Assembly (NCBI RefSeq): GCF_000016985.1
Contig: NC_009633.1
Coordinates: forward strand, 1,550,001 to 1,614,000
Reading direction: 5' to 3'
Origin: Alkaliphilus metalliredigens QYMF
GTDB lineage: Bacteria > Bacillota > Clostridia > Peptostreptococcales > Natronincolaceae
Length of the DNA stretch: 64,000 nt
Shown: piece after piece, positions 43,823-52,509 of the stretch
Layout of the letters: every line of letters begins with the position of its first letter
Numbering within the stretch: position 1 is the stretch's first letter
Translations under genes and position numbers: made by a program
The notes under the pieces: generated by a model
Told to the model about the DNA's origin: nothing
The model's database searches: none
Seen by the model: the letters and a program-made list of their open reading frames with translations, nothing else

Positions 43823-43924
43823 ATTTTGTGGTGTGACCTACACCTATCCTGTCAATTCATAATTTACAGGAAAAATATTCATATTTCTATCAATATTAAA
43901 TTTCCTGCGTTGTATGTACTTTCA

Positions 43925-45397
43925 CACCACTTTACAAGTAATGTAGTGATTCAAAAATAATTCCATAAAATAACAAAATCAGACACCTTAATCCTAGGAA
44001 TACTAATCTTAGCATAAATCAAAACCCCTAGGAGGCGCCTGATATGATTAGTATTTCCAGTAATTCAATGAAACAAACATTACACCAATATTTAATGCAG
44101 TATAGATCAGTTTTCAAGAAGCGGAGCTTTGATATTTTCTACTGGCTCATTATGGGAATCCTCTGCACAGAAGAAGTAAGATTTATACAATTTGTTTATG
44201 ATAGTTTCATCAAGAAACACACCGATAAGGTGCTGAATTCAATATATTACTTTTTATCCTATTCAAAATTTCCAATAGAAGCCCTAACCACTATCACAGT
44301 TTCTATCGCTTTATCCTTGATACCAGAAAAATTAAGACAGAACACCTTATTTATAACAATTGATGATACTCTTCAAGCAAAATACGGTGCTAAATTTGAT
44401 TGTTATGTTAAACATTTTGACCATACAAAAAAGAATGGAACCAAATATCTTAATGGTCATTGCTTTGTATCTGTGGTGTTGAATATTCCTTTATATTACC
44501 AAGATAAAGCGAAGTACTTAAGTATACCAATAGGCTATCGCCTGTATTCAAAGGAGCAGAACAAACTTGAAATGGCATCACAAATAATTAAATATATCAT
44601 GCCTCAACTTGAGATGTTTCAAGTAATTTTACTGTGTGATAGCTGGTATAGCAAAGGAGCTATATTAGACACTGTTAAAGAATTTGACAATTTAGAGATA
44701 GTAGCAGCAGTACGACATGATACCGCAATGTATGATCTTCCTCCAGCCTCTACGGGTGGAAAAGGTAGACCTAGAAAGAAAGGTAGAAAACTAAATGCTA
44801 GAGAATTTTCCTATTCAAAGATAGGTGAATACTATGTTGCTGAGAAAAAAGTAATGGCTAATTTATTTGAAAAACCTATTTACGTTACAGTAACCACTAC
44901 AGATATTAAACCATTCTCATCCATAAGAGTTTTTATTAGCAGCATCAATCCTGATGAAATTAAAACTATAAATACCGCCCTAAATACCAAAGGAGCATTG
45001 AATGATCAAAATGAAGATGAATGCACCAGTAAAACACTGACTACTTATCGAATGAGATGGAACATCGAAGTGATGTTTTACCAGCACAAATTTTTTTGGT
45101 CCTTCGGTAACTATATGGTGAGAAACAAGGCCGCAATCGAAAGATATGTTAATCTATTGTTTGTAGCATATACTTTTGCGTGTTTGTTACCCTTCATGGA
45201 CAAAAGATACGAAAAGTATCAATTCAAAAGTCCACAATTGATCAAAAGAGCTGTAGGCGTTCAAATTACAAAAGAATTAATATTTGACAGTTTCGTATTG
45301 AGCTTCGAAAGTGCTAAAATTTATTCTACAATTAAAGAATCTGTTCAGGGCTTCCTCAATAAGGATTGGGTAGCTTAATCAAACTTGTAAACTGGTG
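43925..45397 (+). mobile_element. IS4-type insertion sequence, copy A
   Basis: A 1473-bp element with inverted ends CACCACTTTACAAG and CTTGTAAACTGGTG (one mismatch) and a perfect 10-base target duplication TGTACTTTCA (43915-43924 and 45398-45407). It lies within the ISL3 element, upstream of that element's transposase terminus. Two further copies are at 50574-52046 and 62147-63619. The 10-base duplication and DDE transposase place it in the IS4 superfamily. Confidence 0.9.
44044..45378 (+). CDS. IS4-superfamily DDE transposase, copy A
   Basis: A 444-residue transposase. Catalytic regions are LFITIDDTLQAKYGAKFD (first Asp), LLCDSWYSKGAILD (second Asp) and YRMRWNIEVMFYQHKFFW (YREK-like Glu segment). 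A basic linker GRPRKKGRKLN lies between the second Asp and the insertion domain. AGGAGGCGCCTGAT precedes the ATG. It is identical to copy B except for one residue seen early (EEVRFIQ in place of EEVRSIQ). Confidence 0.92.
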   Translation: MISISSNSMKQTLHQYLMQYRSVFKKRSFDIFYWLIMGILCTEEVRFIQFVYDSFIKKHTDKVLNSIYYFLSYSKFPIEALTTITVSIALSLIPEKLRQNTLFITIDDTLQAKYGAKFDCYVKHFDHTKKNGTKYLNGHCFVSVVLNIPLYYQDKAKYLSIPIGYRLYSKEQNKLEMASQIIKYIMPQLEMFQVILLCDSWYSKGAILDTVKEFDNLEIVAAVRHDTAMYDLPPASTGGKGRPRKKGRKLNAREFSYSKIGEYYVAEKKVMANLFEKPIYVTVTTTDIKPFSSIRVFISSINPDEIKTINTALNTKGALNDQNEDECTSKTLTTYRMRWNIEVMFYQHKFFWSFGNYMVRNKAAIERYVNLLFVAYTFACLLPFMDKRYEKYQFKSPQLIKRAVGVQITKELIFDSFVLSFESAKIYSTIKESVQGFLNKDWVA

Positions 45398-45500
45398 TGT
45401 ACTTTCATAAAAATCATTTTTATTGAAACAAAGTATAATTATTGAAATAATAGTGGGTACACTTGTCTTATACATCTCTAAATACCAAAAAAATTAAAGC

Positions 45501-46706
45501 TTAGGCACACTGAAATTCGTATTTAACCCTGATCTCCCAATTATTACGGTTACGATAGCCGTAGGCTCTACGTTTAATATTTTTAACCTTATGGTTATTT
45601 CCTTCTGTAATGCCATTGGATATAGGATAGTCGTAATAATTTAAAATGTACTCCATCCAGTTATCAAGGGTCTTTACAAATTTCTCAAACTCTGGGATAC
45701 CACTTTCCTCCACTAGACCTTTGTAATAGCCTAGGAATGATGCAGCGTCCTCCTTTGTTGTAAGGTAAAAAAATGTGCTAAATTCCTCTTTAAGATAATG
45801 GAGTTCCTCTAGTTTGGGATATTTAGAAAAAGCATCCAGTAAATTGTTGTACTCTTGATAGTTTGCATCATCTATATGCTTTAATATCCCCCAACGAATT
45901 TTAAAAACTTCATCCTTATTGCCATACTTTCGTATATGATTTTGAATATGCTTTCTTCCTTCATCTATACAGTTATGAAGGTGCTGAGATATATGAAATC
46001 TATCTATAACAGGCATCGCATTGGGAAGGTTCTCTAATACTGAAAAACAGTAGCTCTTGCTCATATCCATTGATACAGCTTCAATGCCTGCTCTTACATC
46101 TTCTGGTAAACTTTTAAAATAAGCTACTACATCCTCCTTTTTTCTACCAGGAAATATAGCAACCACATTGCCTGTTTCTTGATTGTAAATGACGGTATCA
46201 TAGTGATGTCCCTTTCGGGAAGCAATATCATCAATGCCCAGAAGCCTCAAGGGTTCTGGGGTACAGTTGACGAGAGCTTCCTTTGCATAATGGTTATAGA
46301 TCCTCTGACATGTGCCTTCGCCAACATCGGCAATGTCACTGGCGTTTTTGATAGTATTTTTATGGGCTAGTTTTAAAACATATTCTTCAAAAGCAATGGT
46401 GTAGCGTTGATATCTTCTGAAAAATGAATAATGCTCATCAAAGGGATTTTCAGGAGAACAATTGCATACATACCGTTTTTTCTCAAGTATGATATCCGTA
46501 GGCATTCCCCATATTGGTAAGTGACGATAAGACTGATGCCTTCTATCATGTACAATATAGGTAACATTCCCACATTGGGGACACTTAGCAAAGTCAAATG
46601 CTGATTTTGCAAACACTTCAAATATGCCATTATTTACGTTGGTAAAAATTATCTCTAAGCCTTGCAATCCAATTAGATTTCGGATAATATCATAGTTGGT
46701 ATTCAT
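45501..46706 (-). CDS. ISL3-family transposase
   Basis: A 401-residue transposase. The N-terminal zinc-finger region contains CPQCG, the strand HQSYRHLPIWGMP and CNC. A helix-turn-helix follows (NASDIADVGEGTCQRIYNHY). The DDE domain begins LLGIDDIASRKGHHYDTVI and includes VSMDMSKSYCFSV, the RFHISQH motif and the final ISNGITEGNNHKVKNIKRRAYGY with the catalytic Glu. I use ATG 46706, eight bases after AAGGGGG, in place of the in-frame GTG at 46715. The gene is intact although another element inserted nearby within the same IS. Confidence 0.93.
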   Translation of the reverse strand: MNTNYDIIRNLIGLQGLEIIFTNVNNGIFEVFAKSAFDFAKCPQCGNVTYIVHDRRHQSYRHLPIWGMPTDIILEKKRYVCNCSPENPFDEHYSFFRRYQRYTIAFEEYVLKLAHKNTIKNASDIADVGEGTCQRIYNHYAKEALVNCTPEPLRLLGIDDIASRKGHHYDTVIYNQETGNVVAIFPGRKKEDVVAYFKSLPEDVRAGIEAVSMDMSKSYCFSVLENLPNAMPVIDRFHISQHLHNCIDEGRKHIQNHIRKYGNKDEVFKIRWGILKHIDDANYQEYNNLLDAFSKYPKLEELHYLKEEFSTFFYLTTKEDAASFLGYYKGLVEESGIPEFEKFVKTLDNWMEYILNYYDYPISNGITEGNNHKVKNIKRRAYGYRNRNNWEIRVKYEFQCA

Positions 46707-46959
46707 CCGATTCACCCCCTTATCGATTTTGGATTCGCATTTAAAATGATAAGGGATGAATCGGATTTTTTGTACCCTTTTTACCAGCTAATTGGTAATG
46801 TAATTTATGGAAATATTACTGTTTCACAAAATTTGTGGTTGAACCAAAAAGAATTCTTATCAAATATTTAATAGCGCAATGCTATTTTAAAAAAATTTGA
46901 ATAAAAGTTCTAATTAATATATCATTTCGTGCGATAACCGGCCTTGATATGGAGGACGG

Positions 46960-46988
46960 TTGTTATTAATTTCCAAAGAAGGTATAAT
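46960..46988 (+). promoter_or_regulatory. Promoter of the VOC gene
   Basis: TTGTTA (46960-46965), 17 bases, TATAAT (46983-46988). Confidence 0.6.
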
Positions 46989-47031
46989 ATAAACTAAATC
47001 AAATGCTGATAAGCATAGGAGGAGTGAGGAT

Positions 47032-47394
47032 ATGAAATTTTGTTGGTGCACAATTACGGTTAGCAACATGGAAGATTCTTTACAGTTTTATCAAGACATT
47101 GTGGGACTATCGCTTAATAACAGATTTGACGCCGGTCCAGGAATGGAAATCTCTTTTTTAGGTGATGGGGAAACACAGATTGAACTCATTTGTAATAAAG
47201 AACATCAAGTAACGAATCATAGTGAAGATATTTCCTTAGGCTTTGAAGTTGAGTCGGTTGACGAAAAGATCACATTTATAAAAGAAAAAGGATTAGAAGT
47301 AGAGAGTGGACCTTACCAGCCTAATCCACATGTTAAGTTTTTTCATGTGAAGGATCCCAATGGTGTGAAAATACAATTTGTAGAAAACATGTAA
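47032..47394 (+). CDS. VOC-family (glyoxalase/bleomycin-resistance/dioxygenase) protein
   Basis: A 120-residue protein of two beta-alpha-beta-beta-beta units. The first unit (TITVSNMEDSLQFYQDIVGLSL) and second (DEKITFIKEKGLEVESGPYQP ... FFHVKDPNGVKIQFVE) show the usual VOC signatures, with possible metal ligands at the Glu in IELIC and the terminal QFVE. Members include lyases, dioxygenases and drug-binding proteins; the substrate cannot be assigned. AGGAGGAGTGAGG is the ribosome binding site. The gene is monocistronic. Confidence 0.88.
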   Translation: MKFCWCTITVSNMEDSLQFYQDIVGLSLNNRFDAGPGMEISFLGDGETQIELICNKEHQVTNHSEDISLGFEVESVDEKITFIKEKGLEVESGPYQPNPHVKFFHVKDPNGVKIQFVENM

Positions 47395-47422
47395 TGTAGT
47401 TTTTCATTGCTGTCTATTTTCT

Positions 47423-47458
47423 AAAAAAAAGGGGCCAAAGAATTTATTCTTTGGCCCC
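47423..47458 (-). terminator. Terminator of the GH26-like gene
   Basis: A perfect 12-bp stem (47431-47442 with 47447-47458) followed on the minus strand by a run of eight T. It also ends the convergent VOC transcript. Confidence 0.85.
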
Positions 47459-47476
47459 TCTGTAACATGATAATTG

Positions 47477-49024
47477 CTAATAGTCTCGAAAACCATCTCT
47501 AAATGCATCTAGCATTTCTTCGCTTTGGTTCAATCGATAGATACGGGCAGGATTCCCTTCATTATCCCAGTCAGTTCCGCTCCACCAGATCGCCACCTTA
47601 ATCCGATCATAATCTCTTATGTACTGAAACATTTCTTGAATCCACTGAATTTTATCTCCACCAACAGAGTTTGAACCAAACTCTGTGATCATTAGTGGCT
47701 GCTGAAAAATCTCAATGTATTCTTCATAAAGAGGTGTATAGATCTCTCTAAATCCTCTCCAAATCTCACCTTCGTAATAATCACCAGTATTATAGCCTGT
47801 TAAACCAACGATATCCACGTATTGATTCCCAGGATAGTAGGTCAGCGCATGGTTGATACTAAAGCCAGGAAAGGAGATGTCATGGGGATTCCATACCCAA
47901 AGAACATTTTCCAAATTATTTTCTTCGAAAATACCATAAACATATTTCCAAACCTCAATATAAAGACTAGAATCCTTTGAGGAGAAATAGCCAGAATAAG
48001 GACACCAGTCTCCATTCATCTCATTGTTTAATCGAAACAAAATAGGATGGTCATAGGCTTTCATATCCTTTGCCAGTCGTTGAAAATAGTCTTCGTAGTC
48101 TCCATTTAAGATATCATAGGTGATTCCGGTGTTATCGCTTTTCGTATCCATGGTTTGCAGGGTAAATAACACAAGCTTGTTGTTTTCATAAGCATTTTCC
48201 ATGGCTGTCATAGGGAAATCTCCGTCAGAAAAATGATGATAACGAATAATTGTGTCAAAAGAGTAATCCATTCGCTCTTCTAGTTGATTTAAATTATAAA
48301 AAGAAGACGGGGCTCCTGGATCAAAAATTCCCCATGTTAATGAGGTCTCTGGAGCAAAATATTGATGGTAGATCCTTTGGGTTTCCTCATTGATATTTTT
48401 CGGAATGCTATTATAAACTACATTATTATGGGCAGATCCTTTTTTGTCAATAAGTTGAAAGCTCCTGAAAATATCCATATACTCTCCTTGATTTAGAAAG
48501 GGGGTGGCTGATTTAATAATAATCGTATAAACTTCATTCTTGTTCCTGATTATTTCTGCTGAAGCATAATAGGGCTTGTCATTTTCAACTTTTTCCAGAG
48601 AGGGTCTACTCCACTGCAGAATTTGAGCATTCATTCCCCTGATCTTAATATAGGATTCATGCTGTTTTTCATGATCAATAGAATTCAATAAAAACCGATT
48701 ACTATAGTCCACGTATGTACTAGCAGAATGAATGGTGCCTTCGAAATTATCATAATAAATTTCAACTTCCTTATCCTTATTAAAGAACCTTGTCCTTAAG
48801 GCTGCTAATGTGATATCAAGATTCATATTGTTCCAAACCTTGACTGCATAACCACCAGAATGGTTAAAATACCAGTTATGTATTGCGTCATGTCCTTTAA
48901 TTTCCTGGAAATTATCTGCTGATGTAAAATCGGCTTCTTCAACAATTTTACCATTCTTAATATACGTGTTGTATTCACCAGCGTTAACCACATCAGTGAC
49001 GGTAATAAATAATAATAAAAACAT
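47477..49024 (-). CDS. Secreted glycoside hydrolase, GH26 (beta-mannanase)-like
   Basis: A 515-residue protein (from the first ATG). After a signal peptide, residues ~20-200 form a beta-rich N-terminal domain. Residues ~215-515 form a GH clan-A TIM barrel: the acid/base Glu is in FRLNNEMNGDWCPY and the nucleophile Glu in LMITEFGSNS, both as in GH26 mannanases, with VDIVGLTGYN and VAIWWSG as further barrel strands. It should cleave beta-linked mannans or glucans outside the cell. The visible ATG leaves only a short hydrophobic start. In-frame codons upstream back to an ATA at 49055-49057 add QFKRLSIIGI, which completes a perfect signal peptide, and that ATA sits seven bases after AGGAGG. Confidence 0.85.
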   Translation of the reverse strand: MFLLLFITVTDVVNAGEYNTYIKNGKIVEEADFTSADNFQEIKGHDAIHNWYFNHSGGYAVKVWNNMNLDITLAALRTRFFNKDKEVEIYYDNFEGTIHSASTYVDYSNRFLLNSIDHEKQHESYIKIRGMNAQILQWSRPSLEKVENDKPYYASAEIIRNKNEVYTIIIKSATPFLNQGEYMDIFRSFQLIDKKGSAHNNVVYNSIPKNINEETQRIYHQYFAPETSLTWGIFDPGAPSSFYNLNQLEERMDYSFDTIIRYHHFSDGDFPMTAMENAYENNKLVLFTLQTMDTKSDNTGITYDILNGDYEDYFQRLAKDMKAYDHPILFRLNNEMNGDWCPYSGYFSSKDSSLYIEVWKYVYGIFEENNLENVLWVWNPHDISFPGFSINHALTYYPGNQYVDIVGLTGYNTGDYYEGEIWRGFREIYTPLYEEYIEIFQQPLMITEFGSNSVGGDKIQWIQEMFQYIRDYDRIKVAIWWSGTDWDNEGNPARIYRLNQSEEMLDAFRDGFRDY

Positions 49025-49094
49025 AATTCCTATGATAGATAGTCTTTTAAATTGTATTTTAATTCCTCCTCAACTTGTTATCATTATCTAGTTA

Positions 49095-49100
49095 ATTATA
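49095..49100 (-). promoter_or_regulatory. Extended -10 promoter of GH26-like gene
   Basis: On the minus strand TGCTATAAT ends here, about 30 bases upstream of the ribosome binding site. The -35 region is weak. Confidence 0.5.
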
Positions 49101-49235
49101 GCATATCTTACCAGAATAAGTGAGGGGAAAGGTTGAATTGGAAGTATTTACCTAGTAGGAGGACTTAGCAAACTGGAAGAAAAATTAAGGGTGTATCTTA
49201 TAAGTCAAAAACTGTAATTATGGGGTATGATTATA

Positions 49236-49535
49236 ATGGATCATAGGGACATTAATGAAATTGAAAAGGATGGGTATATAAGAATATCAAACACACTGAT
49301 AGCGATGGCCAACTGCAAGGACTCAGAAATAGGAGAATCTACAGTTTATGTGAAGTATGATGAGAAGGTATATGGCTCCTACAATGTTTTCCGAGGTGGA
49401 AGTCGGTGCGATCCTGCTAGGGGTTGTCTTGCTGGGTCAACGCTGACGTTTTTGATCTTAATATTCCCCAAGACCTTATCTATATTAGCAGATGACACGC
49501 TCCTATATTTTGTCTTCATTTTTAAAAATGCATGA
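49236..49535 (+). CDS. Hypothetical protein, possibly frameshifted
   Basis: A frame of about 99 residues starting MDHRDINEIEKDGYIRIS. I do not recognise a family. The first half is acidic and strand-like (ESTVYVKYDEKVYGSYNV). The second half changes character after GSRCDPARG to a hydrophobic stretch. In the +1 frame the same bases give EVEVGAILLGVVLLGQ, a better membrane segment, so a frameshift is possible. GGGGT lies upstream of the ATG at moderate spacing. Confidence 0.4.
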   Translation: MDHRDINEIEKDGYIRISNTLIAMANCKDSEIGESTVYVKYDEKVYGSYNVFRGGSRCDPARGCLAGSTLTFLILIFPKTLSILADDTLLYFVFIFKNA

Positions 49536-49650
49536 AAAGTAAGGAGAGATAAGTCAAATCAATTTTACTTATACTAAGAGACGACGTGAACTCGTTACGG
49601 AGAAACATAGTAAAAGACTACAGTTATTCAATATATGTTTCCACATACAC

Positions 49651-49870
49651 CACATGTTGAAGCCGTAACACTGCTTACAAAGTAAGTAGATGTACGTCTC
49701 ATGCAAAGTTTTCCCAAGAGAAGCGAAGCTACGATTGGTAGAAAACGACTGCTGAGTGTGTTGTGTTGATAGAGAAGAAGTAGGTTAGAATCAGTGGGTT
49801 AGAATGTTTTAGATGAAAATTGAAGAGAAATACATATTCCCCTAGACGATATAAGTTTAGGGGATTTGGT
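49651..49870 (+). ncRNA. Structured RNA-like dispersed repeat, copy 1
   Basis: About 215 bases shared with copy 2 (59482-59697) and, for its core, copy 3 (50430-50515). Features in order: CTGCTTAC-AAA-GTAAGTAG hairpin, GATGTACGTC, a stem GTTTT/AAAAC enclosing conserved CCCAAGAG, GAAGCGA and CGATTGG, then CTGCTGA and a purine-rich tail. It ends in a terminator-like hairpin (CCCCTA/TAGGGG, 49839-49863). Stem bases differ between copies but remain paired. No protein is encoded. I do not recognise the class. Confidence 0.6.
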
Positions 49871-50004
49871 TTTAGAGGGGGGAAGAAATTTCGCAGAATA
49901 GAGGTAGCTTTGATTTTTCAAAACTACCTTTATTTAAAGTGGAAATTTCAATTTTTATAGGATAAAGCCTTTGAGACTTTTTATATTTGAACAGGACAAA
50001 TTCT
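49871..50004. other. Intergenic stretch
   Basis: No gene seen. AGGTAG (49912-49917) and CTACCT (49934-49939) form a hairpin with further pairing inside, a possible terminator. Confidence 0.3.
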
Positions 50005-50485
50005 TTATAAACTTGTTTCTTTCTTCAGATTGTGTAACGCCCATGAAAAACTGATAAAACACATAACAGCAAGTAAAATAATCATGGAAACAATATTACT
50101 AGCAACAATGTCTCCTTGAAAATTAAGATTCGTAAAGCATTGATTACATGAGTGAAAGAATTGAGATTAACAGCAATCGCTAACCCTCCTGTCAAAGTTT
50201 CTGCTGGAAACAATGCTGTACTAAGAAAAACACAGGTAAAACAATTGCATTCATCACGGTTTCATATGCAACTTCATTCGGCAGACAAAGACTAATTGCA
50301 TAGGCTAAGCTTGACATAAAAAAGGCCGTCATGAATATAAGCAAAATGATAAGCAGAATTCTTGCAAATCCAGAAGCAATTTTGACTGAAAAGAACAGGC
50401 TGATAATACATATAATTGCAACTTCAAGAAAGGTACATCTGCTTACAAAGTAAGAAGATGTACGTTTCTTGTCAGGAATGATCAA
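50005..50485 (-). pseudogene. Decayed ABC-2 type transporter permease (DrrB-like), 3' part
   Basis: The minus-strand translation gives YAISLCLPNEVAYETVMNAIVLPVFF, then, after a frameshift near 50225, STALFPAETLTGG and a NSFTHVINALR segment. After a second frameshift near 50095 it ends FISFSWALHNLKKETSL at 50005. This is the conserved C-terminal half of DrrB-type ABC-2 permeases, with at least two frameshifts. Its upstream end runs into a structured repeat (50430-50515) and an IS4-type element, and no N-terminal half is present. Confidence 0.75.
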
Positions 50486-50515
50486 GATCGCGAGTGAAGC
50501 GAAATGACAAGTTAA
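50430..50515 (+). ncRNA. Structured RNA-like dispersed repeat, copy 3 (core only)
   Basis: GTACATCTGCTTAC-AAA-GTAAGAAGATGTAC forms an extended version of the copy-1 hairpin. A CTTGTCA/TGACAAG stem follows, enclosing CAAGA and GAAGCGA, the same conserved internal elements in different flanking pairs. The 3' tail and terminator are absent. It sits at the broken 5' end of the permease pseudogene. Confidence 0.5.
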
Positions 50516-50573
50516 TTAATAAATTACTTAAATAACAAGGACGTATATTAAGAACGATATTTATTACTAATAT

Positions 50574-52046
50574 CACCAGTTTACAAGTTTGATTAAGCTA
50601 CCCAATCCTTATTGAGGAAGCCCTGAACAGATTCTTTAATTGTAGAATAAATTTTAGCACTTTCGAAGCTCAATACGAAACTGTCAAATATTAATTCTTT
50701 TGTAATTTGAACGCCTACAGCTCTTTTGATCAATTGTGGACTTTTGAATTGATACTTTTCGTATCTTTTGTCCATGAAGGGTAACAAACACGCAAAAGTA
50801 TATGCTACAAACAATAGATTAACATATCTTTCGATTGCGGCCTTGTTTCTCACCATATAGTTACCGAAGGACCAAAAAAATTTGTGCTGGTAAAACATCA
50901 CTTCGATGTTCCATCTCATTCGATAAGTAGTCAGTGTTTTACTGGTGCATTCATCTTCATTTTGATCATTCAATGCTCCTTTGGTATTTAGGGCGGTATT
51001 TATAGTTTTAATTTCATCAGGATTGATGCTGCTAATAAAAACTCTTATGGATGAGAATGGTTTAATATCTGTAGTGGTTACTGTAACGTAAATAGGTTTT
51101 TCAAATAAATTAGCCATTACTTTTTTCTCAGCAACATAGTATTCACCTATCTTTGAATAGGAAAATTCTCTAGCATTTAGTTTTCTACCTTTCTTTCTAG
51201 GTCTACCTTTTCCACCCGTAGAGGCTGGAGGAAGATCATACATTGCGGTATCATGTCGTACTGCTGCTACTATCTCTAAATTGTCAAATTCTTTAACAGT
51301 GTCTAATATAGCTCCTTTGCTATACCAGCTATCACACAGTAAAATTACTTGAAACATCTCAAGTTGAGGCATGATATATTTAATTATTTGTGATGCCATT
51401 TCAAGTTTGTTCTGCTCCTTTGAATACAGGCGATAGCCTATTGGTATACTTAAGTACTTCGCTTTATCTTGGTAATATAAAGGAATATTCAACACCACAG
51501 ATACAAAGCAATGACCATTAAGATATTTGGTTCCATTCTTTTTTGTATGGTCAAAATGTTTAACATAACAATCAAATTTAGCACCGTATTTTGCTTGAAG
51601 AGTATCATCAATTGTTATAAATAAGGTGTTCTGTCTTAATTTTTCTGGTATCAAGGATAAAGCGATAGAAACTGTGATAGTGGTTAGGGCTTCTATTGGA
51701 AATTTTGAATAGGATAAAAAGTAATATATTGAATTCAGCACCTTATCGGTGTGTTTCTTGATGAAACTATCATAAACAAATTGTATAGATCTTACTTCTT
51801 CTGTACAGAGGATTCCCATAATGAGCCAGTAGAAAATATCAAAGCTCCGCTTCTTGAAAACTGATCTATACTGCATTAAATATTGGTGTAATGTTTGTTT
51901 CATCGAATTACTGGAAATACTAATCATATCAGGCGCCTCCTAGGGGTTTTGATTTATGCTAAGATTAGTATTCCTAGGATTAAGGTGTCTGATTTTGTTA
52001 TTTTATGGAATTATTTTTGAATCACTACATTACTTGTAAAGTGGTG
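50574..52046 (-). mobile_element. IS4-type insertion sequence, copy B
   Basis: The same 1473-bp element as copy A in reverse orientation, with a perfect 10-base target duplication TTACTAATAT (50564-50573 and 52047-52056). It is a clean, recent insertion. Confidence 0.92.
50593..51927 (-). CDS. IS4-superfamily DDE transposase, copy B
   Basis: An intact 444-residue transposase with the catalytic regions FITIDDTLQAKYG, LLCDSWYSKG and MRWNIEVMFYQHK. The protein differs from copy A at a single visible position near residue 48 (Ser in place of Phe). The near identity points to recent transposition within this genome. Confidence 0.92.
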   Translation of the reverse strand: MISISSNSMKQTLHQYLMQYRSVFKKRSFDIFYWLIMGILCTEEVRSIQFVYDSFIKKHTDKVLNSIYYFLSYSKFPIEALTTITVSIALSLIPEKLRQNTLFITIDDTLQAKYGAKFDCYVKHFDHTKKNGTKYLNGHCFVSVVLNIPLYYQDKAKYLSIPIGYRLYSKEQNKLEMASQIIKYIMPQLEMFQVILLCDSWYSKGAILDTVKEFDNLEIVAAVRHDTAMYDLPPASTGGKGRPRKKGRKLNAREFSYSKIGEYYVAEKKVMANLFEKPIYVTVTTTDIKPFSSIRVFISSINPDEIKTINTALNTKGALNDQNEDECTSKTLTTYRMRWNIEVMFYQHKFFWSFGNYMVRNKAAIERYVNLLFVAYTFACLLPFMDKRYEKYQFKSPQLIKRAVGVQITKELIFDSFVLSFESAKIYSTIKESVQGFLNKDWVA

Positions 52047-52056
52047 TTACTAATAT

Positions 52057-52098
52057 AAAAACTCCCTTAGGTTAAAAAAGCTTGAGGGAGCTTTTTCA
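52057..52098 (+). terminator. Intrinsic terminator
   Basis: CTCCCT (52062-52067) pairs with AGGGAG (52085-52090), extended by flanking A/T pairs and followed by CTTTTT. It belongs to whatever was transcribed before IS insertion. Confidence 0.55.
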
Positions 52099-52509
52099 GT
52101 ATTTTTAGTTAGAATAATAGCCTTTATGGTTAATAGAGATGGCTTGTAGGGAAGGTATTAGTAAGTATAAGGGATTTTTCATACGATACCTTAAATTCAT
52201 CTAAAGATTTCTTTAGGTCAATTTTAGGAGGAATTAATTATATTATGACGAATATTAATATACCGACAAATACCGACAAATATTGACTGAGTTCATAATT
52301 ATCAATGCAATAAAGTTAATAATTTAATAAATGAAGGGAGTTTGTACAATGAATCAGGTCATGATACATCAAGTGCTGATTTCATTCAGATAAGTCATAG
52401 CACTTATTTGTCTAAAATAAGCAAAGGCAAAAGAAATATGGGTCAGAATTTTATATGATGTCGCCGCGTAGCAATACAAGTCTAATAAAAGGAAGAATGG
52501 AGGAATATT
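52099..52509. other. Upstream region of the giant surface protein gene
   Basis: No full gene. Two very short frames have ribosome binding sites: MTNINIPTNTDKY at about 52245, preceded by GGAGGAATTAA, and MNQVMIHQVLISFR at 52349, preceded by GAAGGGA. A hairpin CTTATTT-GTCTA-AAATAAG and a GCAAAGGCAAA sequence lie at about 52401-52432. They may be leader elements of the downstream gene. Confidence 0.3.

Larger units (their letters stand above)
43810..46845 (-). mobile_element. ISL3-family element interrupted by an IS4-type element
   Basis: The left end GGTTCAACGATAAATTTTGTG (written here in two parts: GGTTCAAC at 43810, then AAATTTTGTG) and the right end, inverted at 46825-46845, match at 19 of 21 positions. 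Without the nested element (1473 bp) and its duplicated target (10 bp), the ISL3 is 1553 bp, the normal size. The transposase lies on the minus strand and is intact. No 8-bp target duplication is seen at the outer edges, and the interrupted MFS gene does not continue to the right, so a deletion or rearrangement followed insertion. Confidence 0.8.

Noticed and set aside
52385-52480. Possible cyclic-di-GMP-I riboswitch upstream of the giant surface gene (GCAAAGGCAAA sequence and a preceding hairpin)
   Set aside because: The expected second half (GNRA-capped stem followed by GACGCAAAGC) is absent, so at most a degenerate relic.
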